Both the position numbers and the translations under genes were made by a program. Below, in pieces: positions 6,897 through 15,847 of a stretch of 64,000 nucleotides of DNA. Under the pieces are notes generated by a model that saw only the letters and a list, made by a program, of their open reading frames with translations, had not been told where the DNA came from and did not search any database. The stretch is from Massilia sp. Root418. GTDB lineage: Bacteria > Pseudomonadota > Gammaproteobacteria > Burkholderiales > Burkholderiaceae_D. The stretch covers positions 124,001 through 188,000 of the forward strand of contig NZ_LMEC01000020.1 in NCBI RefSeq assembly GCF_001425265.1, in the 5' to 3' direction. How positions within the stretch are numbered: position 1 is the first letter of the stretch; every line of letters begins with the position of its first letter.

Positions 6897-8111
6897 TTAT
6901 TCCCGCTCCACGCCTATCTTGGCGTGGCTGCGCTTTTGCGCGTGATAAATGCCCGTGTGGCCTGAGAACAGGTAACTGACGACGCAGGCCAGCGCCGCAT
7001 ATGGCGCAATCTGCGGGCCGAACAGTTCTATGGCCATCACCGTGGACGCGAGCGGCGTATTGGCTGCGCCGGCAAACACCGCCACGAATCCCAGCCCGGC
7101 CAGCAGCCCCACAGGCAGCTGCAGCAGCGGCGCCAGCGCATTGCCCAGGGTGGCGCCGATGTAGAACAGCGGCGTGACCTCCCCGCCCTTGAAGCCGCTG
7201 CCCAGCGAGGCGACGGTGAACAGGAACTTGCCAAGGCTGTCCCACGGCGGGAGCGGCTGGCGGAACGCGTCCGCAATCACGGGCAAGCCCAGGCCGATGT
7301 AGCGGTCGGTGCCGATAGCCCATACCGCCAGTGCGATCACGGCGCCGCCCAGCAGGGGGCGCAAGGGTGCGTAGGCGATGTGGCGCTTCATGAAGGCTGC
7401 CGCGCCATGCGTGGCCTTGGCGAACACCATGCCGGCCAGCCCGAACACGATACCGGCAGCCATCACGGCCAGCAGCGCCAGCACGCTGACGGGTGGGTGC
7501 GCACCGACGGCGTAGTGCATGTGATGCACGCCCCAGGCCATGCCCGCCTGGTCGGCCACCACGGCGGCCAGCATGCACGGGAAGATGGCGTCGTAACGCA
7601 TGCGGCCGATGGCCAGCACTTCCAGTCCGAAGATGGCGCCCGCCAGCGGGGTGCCGAACACGGACGCGAAGCCGGCGCTGATGCCGGCCATGAGCAGAAT
7701 GCGGCGGTCTTCAGGCCGCAGGCGGAACACGTGCGTGAGCTGGTCCGCCAGCGCGCCTCCCATCTGCACGGCCGTGCCTTCGCGGCCCACCGAAGCGCCG
7801 AACAGGTGGGAGATGATGGTCCCGCCCAGCACCAGGGGCGCGAGGCGCAGCGGCACCACCTGCTTGGGGTCGTGGATTTCGTCGATAAGCAGGTTGTTGC
7901 CCGCCTCGACCGAGCGGCCGAAGTGCAGGTAGATCCAGCCCACTGCAAAGCCGGCCAGCGGCAGCAGCCAGATGATGGCGGGATGCGCCTGGCGCCACGT
8001 CGTGGCAGCGTCCAGCGCGGTCAGGAAAAATGCTGATGCGGACCCGGCCAGCACTGCGACGAGGCTGGCGATCAGGGTCCACTTGGCGAGGTAGGCGAAA
8101 GGCTGGGTCAA
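6897..8111 (-). CDS. CLC-family anion channel/antiporter, probably fluoride-specific (CLC-F type)
   Basis: Multi-pass membrane protein of about 404 residues with the CLC architecture. The ion-path motif is 'GREGTAVQMG', carrying the gating Glu, and the pore segment is 'GFKGGEVTPLFYIGATLGN'. 'GREGT', 'GNNLL' where chloride CLCs have GSGIP, and 'GGEVTP' where they have G-I-F-A-P all match the fluoride/proton CLC-F subgroup. I therefore favour fluoride export, by motif only. The start is uncertain: no ATG fits, TTG at 8111 places the start after an intergenic hairpin, and another TTG lies at 8192. The copper operon lies upstream on the same strand. Confidence 0.85.
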   Translation of the reverse strand: MTQPFAYLAKWTLIASLVAVLAGSASAFFLTALDAATTWRQAHPAIIWLLPLAGFAVGWIYLHFGRSVEAGNNLLIDEIHDPKQVVPLRLAPLVLGGTIISHLFGASVGREGTAVQMGGALADQLTHVFRLRPEDRRILLMAGISAGFASVFGTPLAGAIFGLEVLAIGRMRYDAIFPCMLAAVVADQAGMAWGVHHMHYAVGAHPPVSVLALLAVMAAGIVFGLAGMVFAKATHGAAAFMKRHIAYAPLRPLLGGAVIALAVWAIGTDRYIGLGLPVIADAFRQPLPPWDSLGKFLFTVASLGSGFKGGEVTPLFYIGATLGNALAPLLQLPVGLLAGLGFVAVFAGAANTPLASTVMAIELFGPQIAPYAALACVVSYLFSGHTGIYHAQKRSHAKIGVERE

Positions 8112-8114
8112 AGT

Positions 8115-8145
8115 CGGGCCATCGTAGCAAAGGAACGATGGCCCG
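8115..8145. terminator. Perfect 11-bp hairpin between copper operon and CLC gene
   Basis: CGGGCCATCGT / ACGATGGCCCG with a 9-nt loop, between the oxidase stop (8221) and the CLC frame. It may end the copper operon or attenuate read-through; no long T run follows. It does not match the fluoride riboswitch consensus. Confidence 0.5.
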
Positions 8146-8184
8146 GCAAGGAACAAACGTTGCGCCTGCCCTTCAGGGCGCCAG

Positions 8185-8224
8185 TGCTTCAATGCTTCAA
8201 TGCTTCAGTGCTTCAATGCGTCAG
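8185..8224. repeat. Five tandem octamers over the oxidase stop codon
   Basis: Units tgcttcaa, tgcttcaa, tgcttcag, tgcttcaa, tgcgtcag. The last unit contains the stop codon of the multicopper oxidase. Confidence 0.7.
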
Positions 8225-9654
8225 TGCTGGTGGCTGCCGCCGCGCTTGACCTCCATCACGTGCCCCTGGTGCTGCGCGCCGGCCCCGTGGTGCTGGTGGC
8301 CGGGGGCGGCCGGCGCGTCTGGCGGCGCAGGCAGCACAGGCGATGCCGGCGCGCCGGGCGCACGCGGGGCGGCCGGCAGTTCGCCGGTCCATTCGCGCGC
8401 CAGCGTGCCCGGCGGGTGCTTGTACCAGCCCGGGTCCTTGTAGTCGTTGCGCGCCTGGCCCTCGCGCACCTTCAGCAAAGTGAACATACCGCCCATCTCG
8501 ATGCCGCCGAACGGGCCCTCGCCCGTCATCATCGGCAGGGTGTTCTCCGGCAGCGGCATCTGCATGCCGCCCATGGACCCGCCGTTCTCGCCCATCACCA
8601 TATAGCCAGGCACCAGCCGGTTGATCTTCTCCGCCACGCCGCTGTGGTCTACCCCGATCATGTTGGGCACATTGTGGCCCATGGCGTTCATGGTGTGGTG
8701 CGACTTGTGGCAGTGGAAAGCCCAGTCGCCAGGATTGTCGGCCACGAACTCAATGGCGCGCATCTGCCCCACGCCGATGTCGGTGGTCACTTCCGGCCAG
8801 CGCGCGGACGGACGCACCCAGCCGCCGTCCGTGCCGGCTACTTCGAAAGTGTGGCCGTGCAGGTGGATCGGATGGTTGGTCATGGTCAGGTTGCCGGCAC
8901 GGATGCGCACCCGATCGCCCTTGCGTACCACCATCGGGTCGATGCCGGGGAAAGTGCGGCTGTTGAAGGTCCACAGATTGAAGTCCAGCATGGTGTTGGG
9001 CTTGGGCTTGTAGCTGCCCGGCTCGATGTCGTAGGAATTCAGCAGGAACACGAAGTCGCGGTCCACCGCGTGCAGCGCCGGATTCTTCGGATGCGTCACC
9101 CAGAAGCCCATCATGCCCATGGCCATCTGCACCATCTCGTCGGCGTGCGGGTGGTACATGAAGGTGCCGGCGTTCCTGGCCACGAACTCATAGACGAAGG
9201 TCTTGCCGGGCTGGATGCCGGGCTGGGTCAGTCCGGTTACGCCGTCCATGCCGCACGGGAGGATCTGGCCGTGCCAGTGGATGCTGGTGTGCTCTGGCAG
9301 CTTGTTGGTGACGAAGATGCGCACGCGGTCGCCCTCCACCACTTCGATGGTCGGCCCCGGGCTTTGGCCGTTGTAGCCCCACAGGCGGGCCGTCATGCCG
9401 GGCGCGATCTCGCGCTCAACGGGCTCGGCCACCAGGTGGAATTCCTTCACCCCGTCCTTCATACGCCACGGCAGCGACCAGCCGTTCAGCGTCACCACCG
9501 GATTGTAGGGGCGGCCGTTCGGGGGCGCCAGCGGCGGCGCGGTGGCGGCGCCGGATTGCTGCGGCGCTTCGGGCAGCGAAGCCGCGCCGGCCTTGGTCAC
9601 CATGCCTGCGCCGACGAGGGCGGCGCCAGTCAGGAAAGATCTGCGGTTGGTCAT
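8221..9654 (-). CDS. Tat-exported multicopper oxidase (copper resistance)
   Basis: 477-residue periplasmic oxidase. The N-terminus 'TNRRSFLTGAA' is a twin-arginine signal. All four copper-ligand blocks are present: 'SIHWHG', 'MYHPHADE', 'NHPIHLHGH' and 'HCHKSHHTMNAMGH', the last with Cys, His and the axial Met of the T1 site. A Met/Gly-rich insert ('GGSMGGMQMPLP') and a His-rich tail could bind extra copper. Likely role: oxidising Cu(I) in the periplasm. Its ATG overlaps the stop of the TolC-like gene by 4 bp (ATGA), so the two are translationally coupled. Last gene of the copper operon. Confidence 0.93.
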   Translation of the reverse strand: MTNRRSFLTGAALVGAGMVTKAGAASLPEAPQQSGAATAPPLAPPNGRPYNPVVTLNGWSLPWRMKDGVKEFHLVAEPVEREIAPGMTARLWGYNGQSPGPTIEVVEGDRVRIFVTNKLPEHTSIHWHGQILPCGMDGVTGLTQPGIQPGKTFVYEFVARNAGTFMYHPHADEMVQMAMGMMGFWVTHPKNPALHAVDRDFVFLLNSYDIEPGSYKPKPNTMLDFNLWTFNSRTFPGIDPMVVRKGDRVRIRAGNLTMTNHPIHLHGHTFEVAGTDGGWVRPSARWPEVTTDIGVGQMRAIEFVADNPGDWAFHCHKSHHTMNAMGHNVPNMIGVDHSGVAEKINRLVPGYMVMGENGGSMGGMQMPLPENTLPMMTGEGPFGGIEMGGMFTLLKVREGQARNDYKDPGWYKHPPGTLAREWTGELPAAPRAPGAPASPVLPAPPDAPAAPGHQHHGAGAQHQGHVMEVKRGGSHQH

Positions 9655-11093
9655 TTGTTTGCTCCCTTGCCGCCCATTGCAGCATCCAGATTGGTTTCAG
9701 CGATCCAGAATTCCTTGAGCGCGTCGATGTAGGCGCGTACGGCGGTGGCCTGTTCGCGCGAGTCGGCCAGCAGCTCGAAGGTGCTGGCCAGCATGCCGTT
9801 GTAGCGCAGCAGCGTCTCCTGCGCGAGCTGGCGGCGCAGCGGAATCACGCTGTCGCGGTAGTGCTTGGCCAGCTCGTAGGACGCGCGGTAGTCCTGGTAG
9901 CTCTCGCGCGCTTCACTTTGCGCATTGGCGGCCGTTTCGGCCAGCCTGTTCACGGACTGCATGTAGACCGCCTCGGCCCGCGCCACGCGCGCCGAGCCCC
10001 AGTCGAACAGCGGAATCTCCAGCGTGATTTCGTAGCCGCGCTCCCGCGGCTGGCCGCTGGCGCTCTCGCGCACCGCCGCCAGTTCCAGCACGTTGATGAA
10101 GCGCGTGCCGCGCGTCAGGCCCAGCGCCGATGCGGTGTGCTCCGTTTCCAGCTTGGCTGCCTGGACGTCCAGGCGGTTGCGCACGGCGGCCTGCTCGGCG
10201 TCCGCCAGGTCGCGCGGCGCGGCCGGCAATTCCGGCAGGTGCGGCGGCAGCACGAACGTGCCGCCGATTGCACTGACGCCTGCACTGCCGCTTGCACCGC
10301 CGCTAGCACTGCCGCTAGTACCGCCGCTTGCGCCGGCGCCAGGCCCGGTCAGTCCCAGCAATCGCGCCAGCTTCTCGCGGCTGGTATTGGCTTGTTTGCC
10401 CGCCCGCACCGCTTCAGCCAGCGCCTCGCTGTGGAAGGTTTGCTCGCGCGCGGCATCGAGCTTGCTCCAGTTCCCGGCCTTCTGCATGCGCTGTCCCAGC
10501 TCGGCGCCCGCCTCGGCCGCGTCGCGCACTTGCTGGGCATACTCCAGCGCGTGGGCGGCGGCGACGGCTTCGAAATAGCTGCGGCGGGTATCGGCGGCCA
10601 CTTTCAGGGCCTCGTCGGCCACCGCCAGCCTGGCTTGTTCGAAACGGCGGCCTTCAATGCGGCTGGCCAGCGGCGCGGTGATCAGGCTCACCAGGTTGAA
10701 GCCCAGCGTGCGCTCGATCGCGGTCTCGCCGCCGCCCTGAGTGTGCTTGTAGCCGAAGGCGGGGTTTTGCAAACGCCCGGCCTGCACCAGGTCCGCCTCG
10801 GCTATGCCGAGCGACCAGTAGGTGGCCTGCAGGCCGCGATTGTTCAGCAGCGCGATTTGCACCGCGTCGTCCGCCGTCAGCGGCTGTTTCAGTTTTTGCT
10901 GCAGCAGCTCGGCCAGCGCCTGGTGGTCCGCGTCATTGCGCAGCACCTTGCCCTGCTGGCCAATGCGCGCCTGCGTCGCTTGCGCCACGGCGCTGAAGCC
11001 GCCGTCGCCGGAGAAGGAGGCGCATCCGCTCAGCAGCATAGCGGACAGCGCCACCGCCAGCCCTTGCGGCATGGGGGATAGGATAGTACTCAT
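9651..11093 (-). CDS. TolC-family outer-membrane lipoprotein (CusC-like)
   Basis: 480-residue outer-membrane efflux-type protein. A lipobox 'AMLLSGC' places the lipidated Cys near residue 24, and helical repeats rich in Ala/Glu/Arg are typical of TolC coiled coils ('ALLNNRGLQATYWSLGIAEA', 'YEITLEIPLFDWGSA'). A Gly/Ser/Ala-rich insert sits near the middle. No RND pump or membrane-fusion protein is next to it, so it may work with the oxidase or with a pump encoded elsewhere. The ATG at 11093 is chosen over upstream frame because it starts the lipoprotein signal. Confidence 0.88.
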   Translation of the reverse strand: MSTILSPMPQGLAVALSAMLLSGCASFSGDGGFSAVAQATQARIGQQGKVLRNDADHQALAELLQQKLKQPLTADDAVQIALLNNRGLQATYWSLGIAEADLVQAGRLQNPAFGYKHTQGGGETAIERTLGFNLVSLITAPLASRIEGRRFEQARLAVADEALKVAADTRRSYFEAVAAAHALEYAQQVRDAAEAGAELGQRMQKAGNWSKLDAAREQTFHSEALAEAVRAGKQANTSREKLARLLGLTGPGAGASGGTSGSASGGASGSAGVSAIGGTFVLPPHLPELPAAPRDLADAEQAAVRNRLDVQAAKLETEHTASALGLTRGTRFINVLELAAVRESASGQPRERGYEITLEIPLFDWGSARVARAEAVYMQSVNRLAETAANAQSEARESYQDYRASYELAKHYRDSVIPLRRQLAQETLLRYNGMLASTFELLADSREQATAVRAYIDALKEFWIAETNLDAAMGGKGANK

Positions 11094-11173
11094 GGAAGGA
11101 TGTTCCTTGTCTTGCAAACATGGGGGAACTGCGCCGGCGGTGCATGGCACACGGGCAGGCGCAGCGGCAGGCT

Positions 11174-11626
11174 TCAGACTTGGACTGGCTGGGGAGGACG
11201 CTCGGGAAGCGCCAGGTCGACCGCGGGAAGGTGGCCGGAATAGAACGGGATCGATTGCGATGACGCCGCCATTCCGGGCAGCACGCCCGGCAGCGCGGGC
11301 GCCAGCGCGGCACCAACGCAGCAGGCGCCTGTGGTGCCGCATTTGGCGGGGCCATGCGCGTCATGTGCGTCATGTGCGTCATGTGCGTCATGCGCGCCGG
11401 GACCGCCCTGGACGTTGCCGTCAGCAATATCGGCGCCATCGGCGTGCGCATCGGCGGCAGCGGCCAGCATGGCGGCGTGGTCATGGCCCGCAGCCATTAC
11501 CGGTGCGCTGGCCTGGGCCGGAACCGGGCCGGGCGCGCACAGCAGCATGCCTGCCGACGCGACGCCCTGAAACGGGATCGCCAGCAGCAAGAGCCACAGC
11601 AGCAGGGAACGGAACACGGCTTTCAT
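11174..11626 (-). CDS. His-rich periplasmic protein of the copper locus
   Basis: About 150 residues. A hydrophobic N-terminus ('SLLLWLLLLAIPFQGVASA') is a signal peptide or anchor. A His/Asp/Ala-rich centre contains 'HDAHDAHDAHDAHG', encoded by four 9-bp tandem repeats. Then come paired Cys ('KCGTTGACCVG') and a proline-rich end 'LPERPPQPVQV'. His and Cys clusters plus position between the TonB receptor and the efflux lipoprotein suggest periplasmic copper binding; that is inference. The start could be 9 bp earlier (MRGMKAV). Confidence 0.7.
   Translation of the reverse strand: MKAVFRSLLLWLLLLAIPFQGVASAGMLLCAPGPVPAQASAPVMAAGHDHAAMLAAAADAHADGADIADGNVQGGPGAHDAHDAHDAHDAHGPAKCGTTGACCVGAALAPALPGVLPGMAASSQSIPFYSGHLPAVDLALPERPPQPVQV
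11358..11393. repeat. Four 9-bp tandem repeats encoding His-Asp-Ala
   Basis: Unit gcgtcatgt (plus strand), four copies in frame within the His-rich gene. Copy number could vary between strains and tune the number of His residues. Confidence 0.7.
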
Positions 11627-11688
11627 GCCGCGCATGGTATCACAGGCCGCCGCAGGGGCGCACCCCTCGCCGCTTCCCGGCGCGTGGA

Positions 11689-13614
11689 TCAGAACCACGC
11701 CACCAGTTCGACAGCCACGCTGCGGCCAGCCTGCGTGCGGTACGCCACTTCAGTCACTTCGCCGTGGCCGCCGCCGAACAGGTTGTTGCCGGTGACGGAC
11801 AAGGCCAGCGACGGCCGCAGCTTCCAGCCAAAGCGCATGTCCACCGCCGTGTAGGCCGGCACGTCCGGATCGGACAGCGCCCCCACGCGGCGCAGCGCCA
11901 GGTCGAATTCGCGCTCGCCCGCCAGTTGCCAGCTGGAGCGCAGCGACGCGGTATAAGCCGGGTCCCGCCCCACCCGCTTGAGCGAATTGCCCAGGTCGAC
12001 CACGCGGGCCTTGAGCCAGGTATCGATATGCTGCGCCATCAGGCCGCCGCGCAAACGCCAGGACGGCGTCAGCTGCCAGCTGGCCCAGGCCTCCAGCCCG
12101 CGCGAGGCGCCCATCATGCCGTTCGCGAATTTCACCTTGAGCTGCCCCGGCACCTGCTCCTGCGTGTGGAGATCGTCGTACAGCGCGCGGTACAGGTTGA
12201 CCGAGTAAAGCAGGTCCGCATTGAGCTGGCTGCGGAAGCCCAGTTCAAAGACGCGCGCCACCTCGGACTGGAAATCCGGCCCGCCCACCAGCAGGTAGGG
12301 CGGCACGCCGGGCACCACCGGATCGCGGTCCAGGCGCGACGGCGCGCGCACGGTGCGCGACACGGCGCCCCATAGTGTGCTGTCCGCCCCAATCTTCCAC
12401 GCCAGGCGCGCGTTGGGCAGGAACTCGTTGCCGGTATAGCCGTTGCGCTCCCCGCGCAAGCCCAGCGTCAGGCGCCATGCGTCGCCCAGCGTCACTTCGT
12501 CCTGCGCGAACAAGCTGGTCCAGCTGGCGTTCTGCCGCGCCGGCAGGAAGCCGAAGTAGGGGCTGTTTTCCAGCCGGTCGCTCGCGTGGCGGTACTGGCC
12601 TCCGACGGTCAGCGCATGGCGGCCGATGGGCGCCGCAGTGTACTGCGCCTGCAGGTCCAGGATGTCCAGGTGCTCGTCGAAGAACGGCGCCACATTGCGT
12701 TCCGTGCGGTCGTAATAGGCCTGCACGCTGACCGCGCCGCCGTCCCCGCCGAGCTGGCGCGTCCAGCGTCCCAGCAGATTGCCGCCGCCCATCTCGATGT
12801 TCCCCAGCGGGACATTGAGCCCAATGACGACGATGCTGCCAGGCCGGGGGTGGCCTTTGCGGGCGCGGTAGGCATCGCCCTGCAAGGTATAGCTGTCATC
12901 GCCCTGCTTCCAGTCGGCGCGGAAGCCGGCCTGCATCTTGTGCCAGGCGTCGTCGATTTCCGTGCCGGCGGCCGTCTCGGTAGCACGCACCGTGAAGGCC
13001 TTGCCGTATAGGCGGTAGGCGCCGGTCTCGCCCAGCGCCGCGCCGTAGCGCGCGGTGCTGTCGGTGCGCGCGTTGCCGCCGCTAACGGCCACCCGCGCGC
13101 CCCGCGTGGCGCCGGCCGCTTTCGTGATCACGTTGATGACGCCATTGACCGCGTTGGTGCCCCACAGCGTGCCACCCGGCCCGCTCACCACCTCGATGCG
13201 TTCGATGTCGTCCAGCGGCACGTCCTGCGCGTCCCAGAACACGCCGGCGAACAAGGGCGTGTAGACCGAACGGCCGTCGACCAGCACCAGCAGCTTGTTG
13301 TTGTCGCCTGCGAAGCCGCGCGCGGTCACTACATAGGTGCCCGAATTGGCTTGCATCACTTGCAGGTTGGGAGCGAGGCGCAGGGCCTCAACCAGGCTGG
13401 CAGCGCCCGAGCGGCGCAGGTCGGCGGAGGAGATGACGTAGACGGCGGCCGGTGCGTCGGCCAGGCGTTCTTCGCGTTTCGAGACGGAAGTGATACGGAC
13501 CGCGCCCAGTTCTTCCAGCGACATGCCGCTTAAATTGTCCTGAACAGGATAGGCGTGGACCGCATGGGTGGCCAGGCTAAGCGCCGCGCCGGTCAGACAG
13601 CGTTTAAGGCCCAT
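11689..13614 (-). CDS. TonB-dependent outer-membrane receptor of the copper locus
   Basis: 641 residues: signal peptide, plug domain ('YVISSADLRRSGAASLVEAL', 'VLVDGRSVYTPLFAGVFWD', 'IERIEVVSGPGGTLWGTNAV') and a beta-barrel ending in an aromatic residue ('VELVAWF'). This is the BtuB/OprC-like size class. First gene of a minus-strand operon with the His-rich protein, efflux lipoprotein and oxidase, so copper or a copper chelate is a reasonable substrate. Substrate identity is inference. 'GGAG' lies about 9 nt before the ATG at 13614. Confidence 0.88.
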   Translation of the reverse strand: MGLKRCLTGAALSLATHAVHAYPVQDNLSGMSLEELGAVRITSVSKREERLADAPAAVYVISSADLRRSGAASLVEALRLAPNLQVMQANSGTYVVTARGFAGDNNKLLVLVDGRSVYTPLFAGVFWDAQDVPLDDIERIEVVSGPGGTLWGTNAVNGVINVITKAAGATRGARVAVSGGNARTDSTARYGAALGETGAYRLYGKAFTVRATETAAGTEIDDAWHKMQAGFRADWKQGDDSYTLQGDAYRARKGHPRPGSIVVIGLNVPLGNIEMGGGNLLGRWTRQLGGDGGAVSVQAYYDRTERNVAPFFDEHLDILDLQAQYTAAPIGRHALTVGGQYRHASDRLENSPYFGFLPARQNASWTSLFAQDEVTLGDAWRLTLGLRGERNGYTGNEFLPNARLAWKIGADSTLWGAVSRTVRAPSRLDRDPVVPGVPPYLLVGGPDFQSEVARVFELGFRSQLNADLLYSVNLYRALYDDLHTQEQVPGQLKVKFANGMMGASRGLEAWASWQLTPSWRLRGGLMAQHIDTWLKARVVDLGNSLKRVGRDPAYTASLRSSWQLAGEREFDLALRRVGALSDPDVPAYTAVDMRFGWKLRPSLALSVTGNNLFGGGHGEVTEVAYRTQAGRSVAVELVAWF

Positions 13615-13634
13615 AAGCGCACTCCAGCAAACTC

Positions 13635-13665
13635 ACGTAGGAACACATCATACGCGTTCCCACGT
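13635..13665. promoter_or_regulatory. Imperfect palindrome upstream of the copper operon
   Basis: ACGTAGGAAC / GTTCCCACGT (one mismatch) around an 11-bp centre, 21-51 bp before the receptor start. Either an operator for the copper operon or one copy of a genome-wide intergenic repeat; this window cannot decide. Confidence 0.4.
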
Positions 13666-13677
13666 GGCTTGCCCACC

Positions 13678-15093
13678 CTACTTCTCCACCACCGGCGCGC
13701 GGCCCAGCGGCTGGTCCATATTCGCCAGGAACCACGACAGCGTGGACATCACCGCCACGTGGCGGCGCAGGTTCTCCGGGTCCACCTTGTCCAGTGTGTC
13801 CGCTGCGGTGTGGTGGTAGTGGAAATAGGTAGAGGTGTCCACCTGCGGCTGGAACAGCGGCACGCCGTCCTTCTCCAGCAGCATCAGATCGGCCGCGCCA
13901 ACATGGTTCAGGCGCGTGAAAACGCTGGCGCCAATGGGCTGCAGGGCCGCCTGCACCGGCACGAAATACTTCTCCGCCTTCGGTTCCACGCTGGCCATGA
14001 TGCCGAACGGGCGGCCGGCGCCGCCGTCGCTTTCCATGGCGGCGAACTGCTTGGCAAGAGTGTCCTTGTTGGCCGCGTGGTAGGCGGCGCCGCCGCGCAG
14101 GCCGTTCTCTTCGTTCATCCACGCGACCATGCGGATGGTGCGGCGCGGCTTCAGGTTTAGCGCCTTCAGCGTCTGCAGCACGCCCATGGCGCCAGCCACG
14201 CCTGCGCCGTCGTCATGCGCGCCGGTGGCCAGGTCCCAGGAATCCAGGTGGCCGGAGACGATGACGATCTCGTCCGCCTTGTCGCTGCCCGGCAGGTCGG
14301 CGATCACGTTGAAGCTGTCCACTTCAGGCAGGTTTTGCGGCGTGAGCGTGAGGCGCATTTTCACCGGGCCGCGTTTCAGCAGGCGGGCGATCAGCATGGA
14401 GTCTTCGGCCGTCACGGCTGCAGCCGGGATGCGGTCGCTTTCGCTTAGCGCGGTGGCGCCGGTGTGGGCCAGGCGGAAGTCCGCGCCGCCGACCGAGCGC
14501 ACCAGGAAGGCCGCAGCGCCCATCTGGGCAGCCACTTTCGGGCCTTGGGTGCGGAAGCGCGAGCCGTGGCCGTAAGCCGGACCGGCCAGGCCGCGGTCGG
14601 CCATTTCCTGGTCAAACTTCACGTCGAACAGCACGATGGCGCCCTTCACTTCGGCGGCGCGCGCTTTCAGTTCGTCGAAGTCGCGCACCACCACCAGCGG
14701 CGCGGTCAGGCCGCCGGCCGGCGTGGCGCCCGAGCCGCCCAGGGCGGTCAGCACCACGCGCTGGCTCAGGCCAGCAGGCCGGCCCGCATAGTCCACCAGT
14801 TCAGCCTTCTCTTCGCCGCGCACCCAGTGCGGCACCTTCACCGGCTGCAGGGTCACCTTGGCGCCAAGCTTGCGCATGGCTTCGGCCACCTGCTCCACTG
14901 CGGCAGCCGCGCCGGGGGAACCGGACAGGCGCGGGCCGATCAGGTCTGTCATGTCGGCCAGGCGCTCGTAGGCGTAGTCACTTTTCATCGCTGCGTCGCG
15001 GATCTGTCCCAGGGTGGCGGGGTCGTTGGCTGGGGCGGCGATCGCGCCTGCGCTCAGCATGCAGCTCATCAAAACGGTCAAAACGGTTTTCAT
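13678..15093 (-). CDS. Secreted M28-family zinc aminopeptidase
   Basis: About 471 residues with a signal peptide ending 'SAGAIAAPA'. Two-zinc M28 ligands are visible: His/Asp in 'SGHLDSWDLATGAHDDGAG', the catalytic Glu pair in 'WMNEENGLRGG', Asp in 'MESDGG' and the late His in 'YHHTAADT'. A PA-like insert lies between signal and catalytic domain. Expected to trim peptides in the periplasm or outside the cell. The ATG at 15093 is chosen because the upstream extension lacks signal character. Single gene. Confidence 0.92.
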   Translation of the reverse strand: MKTVLTVLMSCMLSAGAIAAPANDPATLGQIRDAAMKSDYAYERLADMTDLIGPRLSGSPGAAAAVEQVAEAMRKLGAKVTLQPVKVPHWVRGEEKAELVDYAGRPAGLSQRVVLTALGGSGATPAGGLTAPLVVVRDFDELKARAAEVKGAIVLFDVKFDQEMADRGLAGPAYGHGSRFRTQGPKVAAQMGAAAFLVRSVGGADFRLAHTGATALSESDRIPAAAVTAEDSMLIARLLKRGPVKMRLTLTPQNLPEVDSFNVIADLPGSDKADEIVIVSGHLDSWDLATGAHDDGAGVAGAMGVLQTLKALNLKPRRTIRMVAWMNEENGLRGGAAYHAANKDTLAKQFAAMESDGGAGRPFGIMASVEPKAEKYFVPVQAALQPIGASVFTRLNHVGAADLMLLEKDGVPLFQPQVDTSTYFHYHHTAADTLDKVDPENLRRHVAVMSTLSWFLANMDQPLGRAPVVEK

Positions 15094-15207
15094 GCGGGTC
15101 CTATGTTGGGTGTAACGATAAGGGACGGAAACGATAACGTATTTAATAATGTTGCGCACGAGTTTTTGGATTTACACTAACGCTTTCCGCATAGAGGAAT
15201 GCTGCCC

Positions 15208-15744
15208 ATGCTTAAAGGACAACTTTGCACGGTGCGCCACCTGCTCACCGCCGACCTGAACACCTTCATCGCGCTGGCCAACGACCTGCCTTCGCGCGGC
15301 GACTATTTCTCGCAGCAGTTCAAGTCGCCCGAATCCATGCGCAGGGAATTCATGCAGAATGGTTTCGTCACCGACGACAGCGAACTGTTCGTGGTCGAGG
15401 ACAGCGCCCATCACATCGTGGGCGTCATTACGCACTTCAAGAGCCGCACGCCCACCACCCGCGAGATCGGCTACCGCCTGCTGGAGCCGGCCCTGGCCGG
15501 ACGCGGCTACATCAGCGAGGCGCTGCAACTGCTGGTCGACCACCTGTTCAAAGTGCACGTGTGGTATCGCATGGAACTGCTCACGGCGCCCGAAAATACC
15601 GGCTCGGTGCGCATCGCCCGGAAATGCGGTTTTACCGAGGAAGGCACGCTGCGCGGGGCCTTCTTCATCAACGGGCGTTATCAGGATGTCAGCATCTACA
15701 GCCTGCTGCGGCCCGAATGGGAGCGGCGCCGGACAGCTTTGTAA
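15208..15744 (+). CDS. GNAT-family N-acetyltransferase (RimJ/RimL-like)
   Basis: About 178 residues with the RimJ/RimL layout: 'GYRLLEPALAGRGYISEAL' forms the acetyl-CoA pyrophosphate loop, followed by 'RMELLTAPENTGSVRIARKCGF.EEGTLRGAFFINGRYQD'. Substrate unknown; the family acetylates ribosomal proteins, antibiotics or small amines. 'AGAGGA' sits 9 nt before the ATG at 15208, better placed than for the ATG at 15199. Divergent from the M28 gene. Confidence 0.9.
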   Translation: MLKGQLCTVRHLLTADLNTFIALANDLPSRGDYFSQQFKSPESMRREFMQNGFVTDDSELFVVEDSAHHIVGVITHFKSRTPTTREIGYRLLEPALAGRGYISEALQLLVDHLFKVHVWYRMELLTAPENTGSVRIARKCGFTEEGTLRGAFFINGRYQDVSIYSLLRPEWERRRTAL

Positions 15745-15847
15745 GAATGTGTATATTCGTTCCGTGCGCGCGGCGGACGCGGCTATAGTGTCACTCATAC
15801 GACGGCGACACGACCATTCCGGTCCGGGCCGAGCAAAGGGGAACACC

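Noticed and set aside
8112..8220. Fluoride riboswitch upstream of the CLC gene
   Set aside because: The hairpin present does not match the crcB-motif consensus that I know; no 'GATG...CTCCTAC'-like elements on the coding strand.
8200..9732. 510-codon plus-strand open frame opposite the multicopper oxidase
   Set aside because: Antisense to a gene with all copper ligands; the product is His/Val/Arg low complexity.
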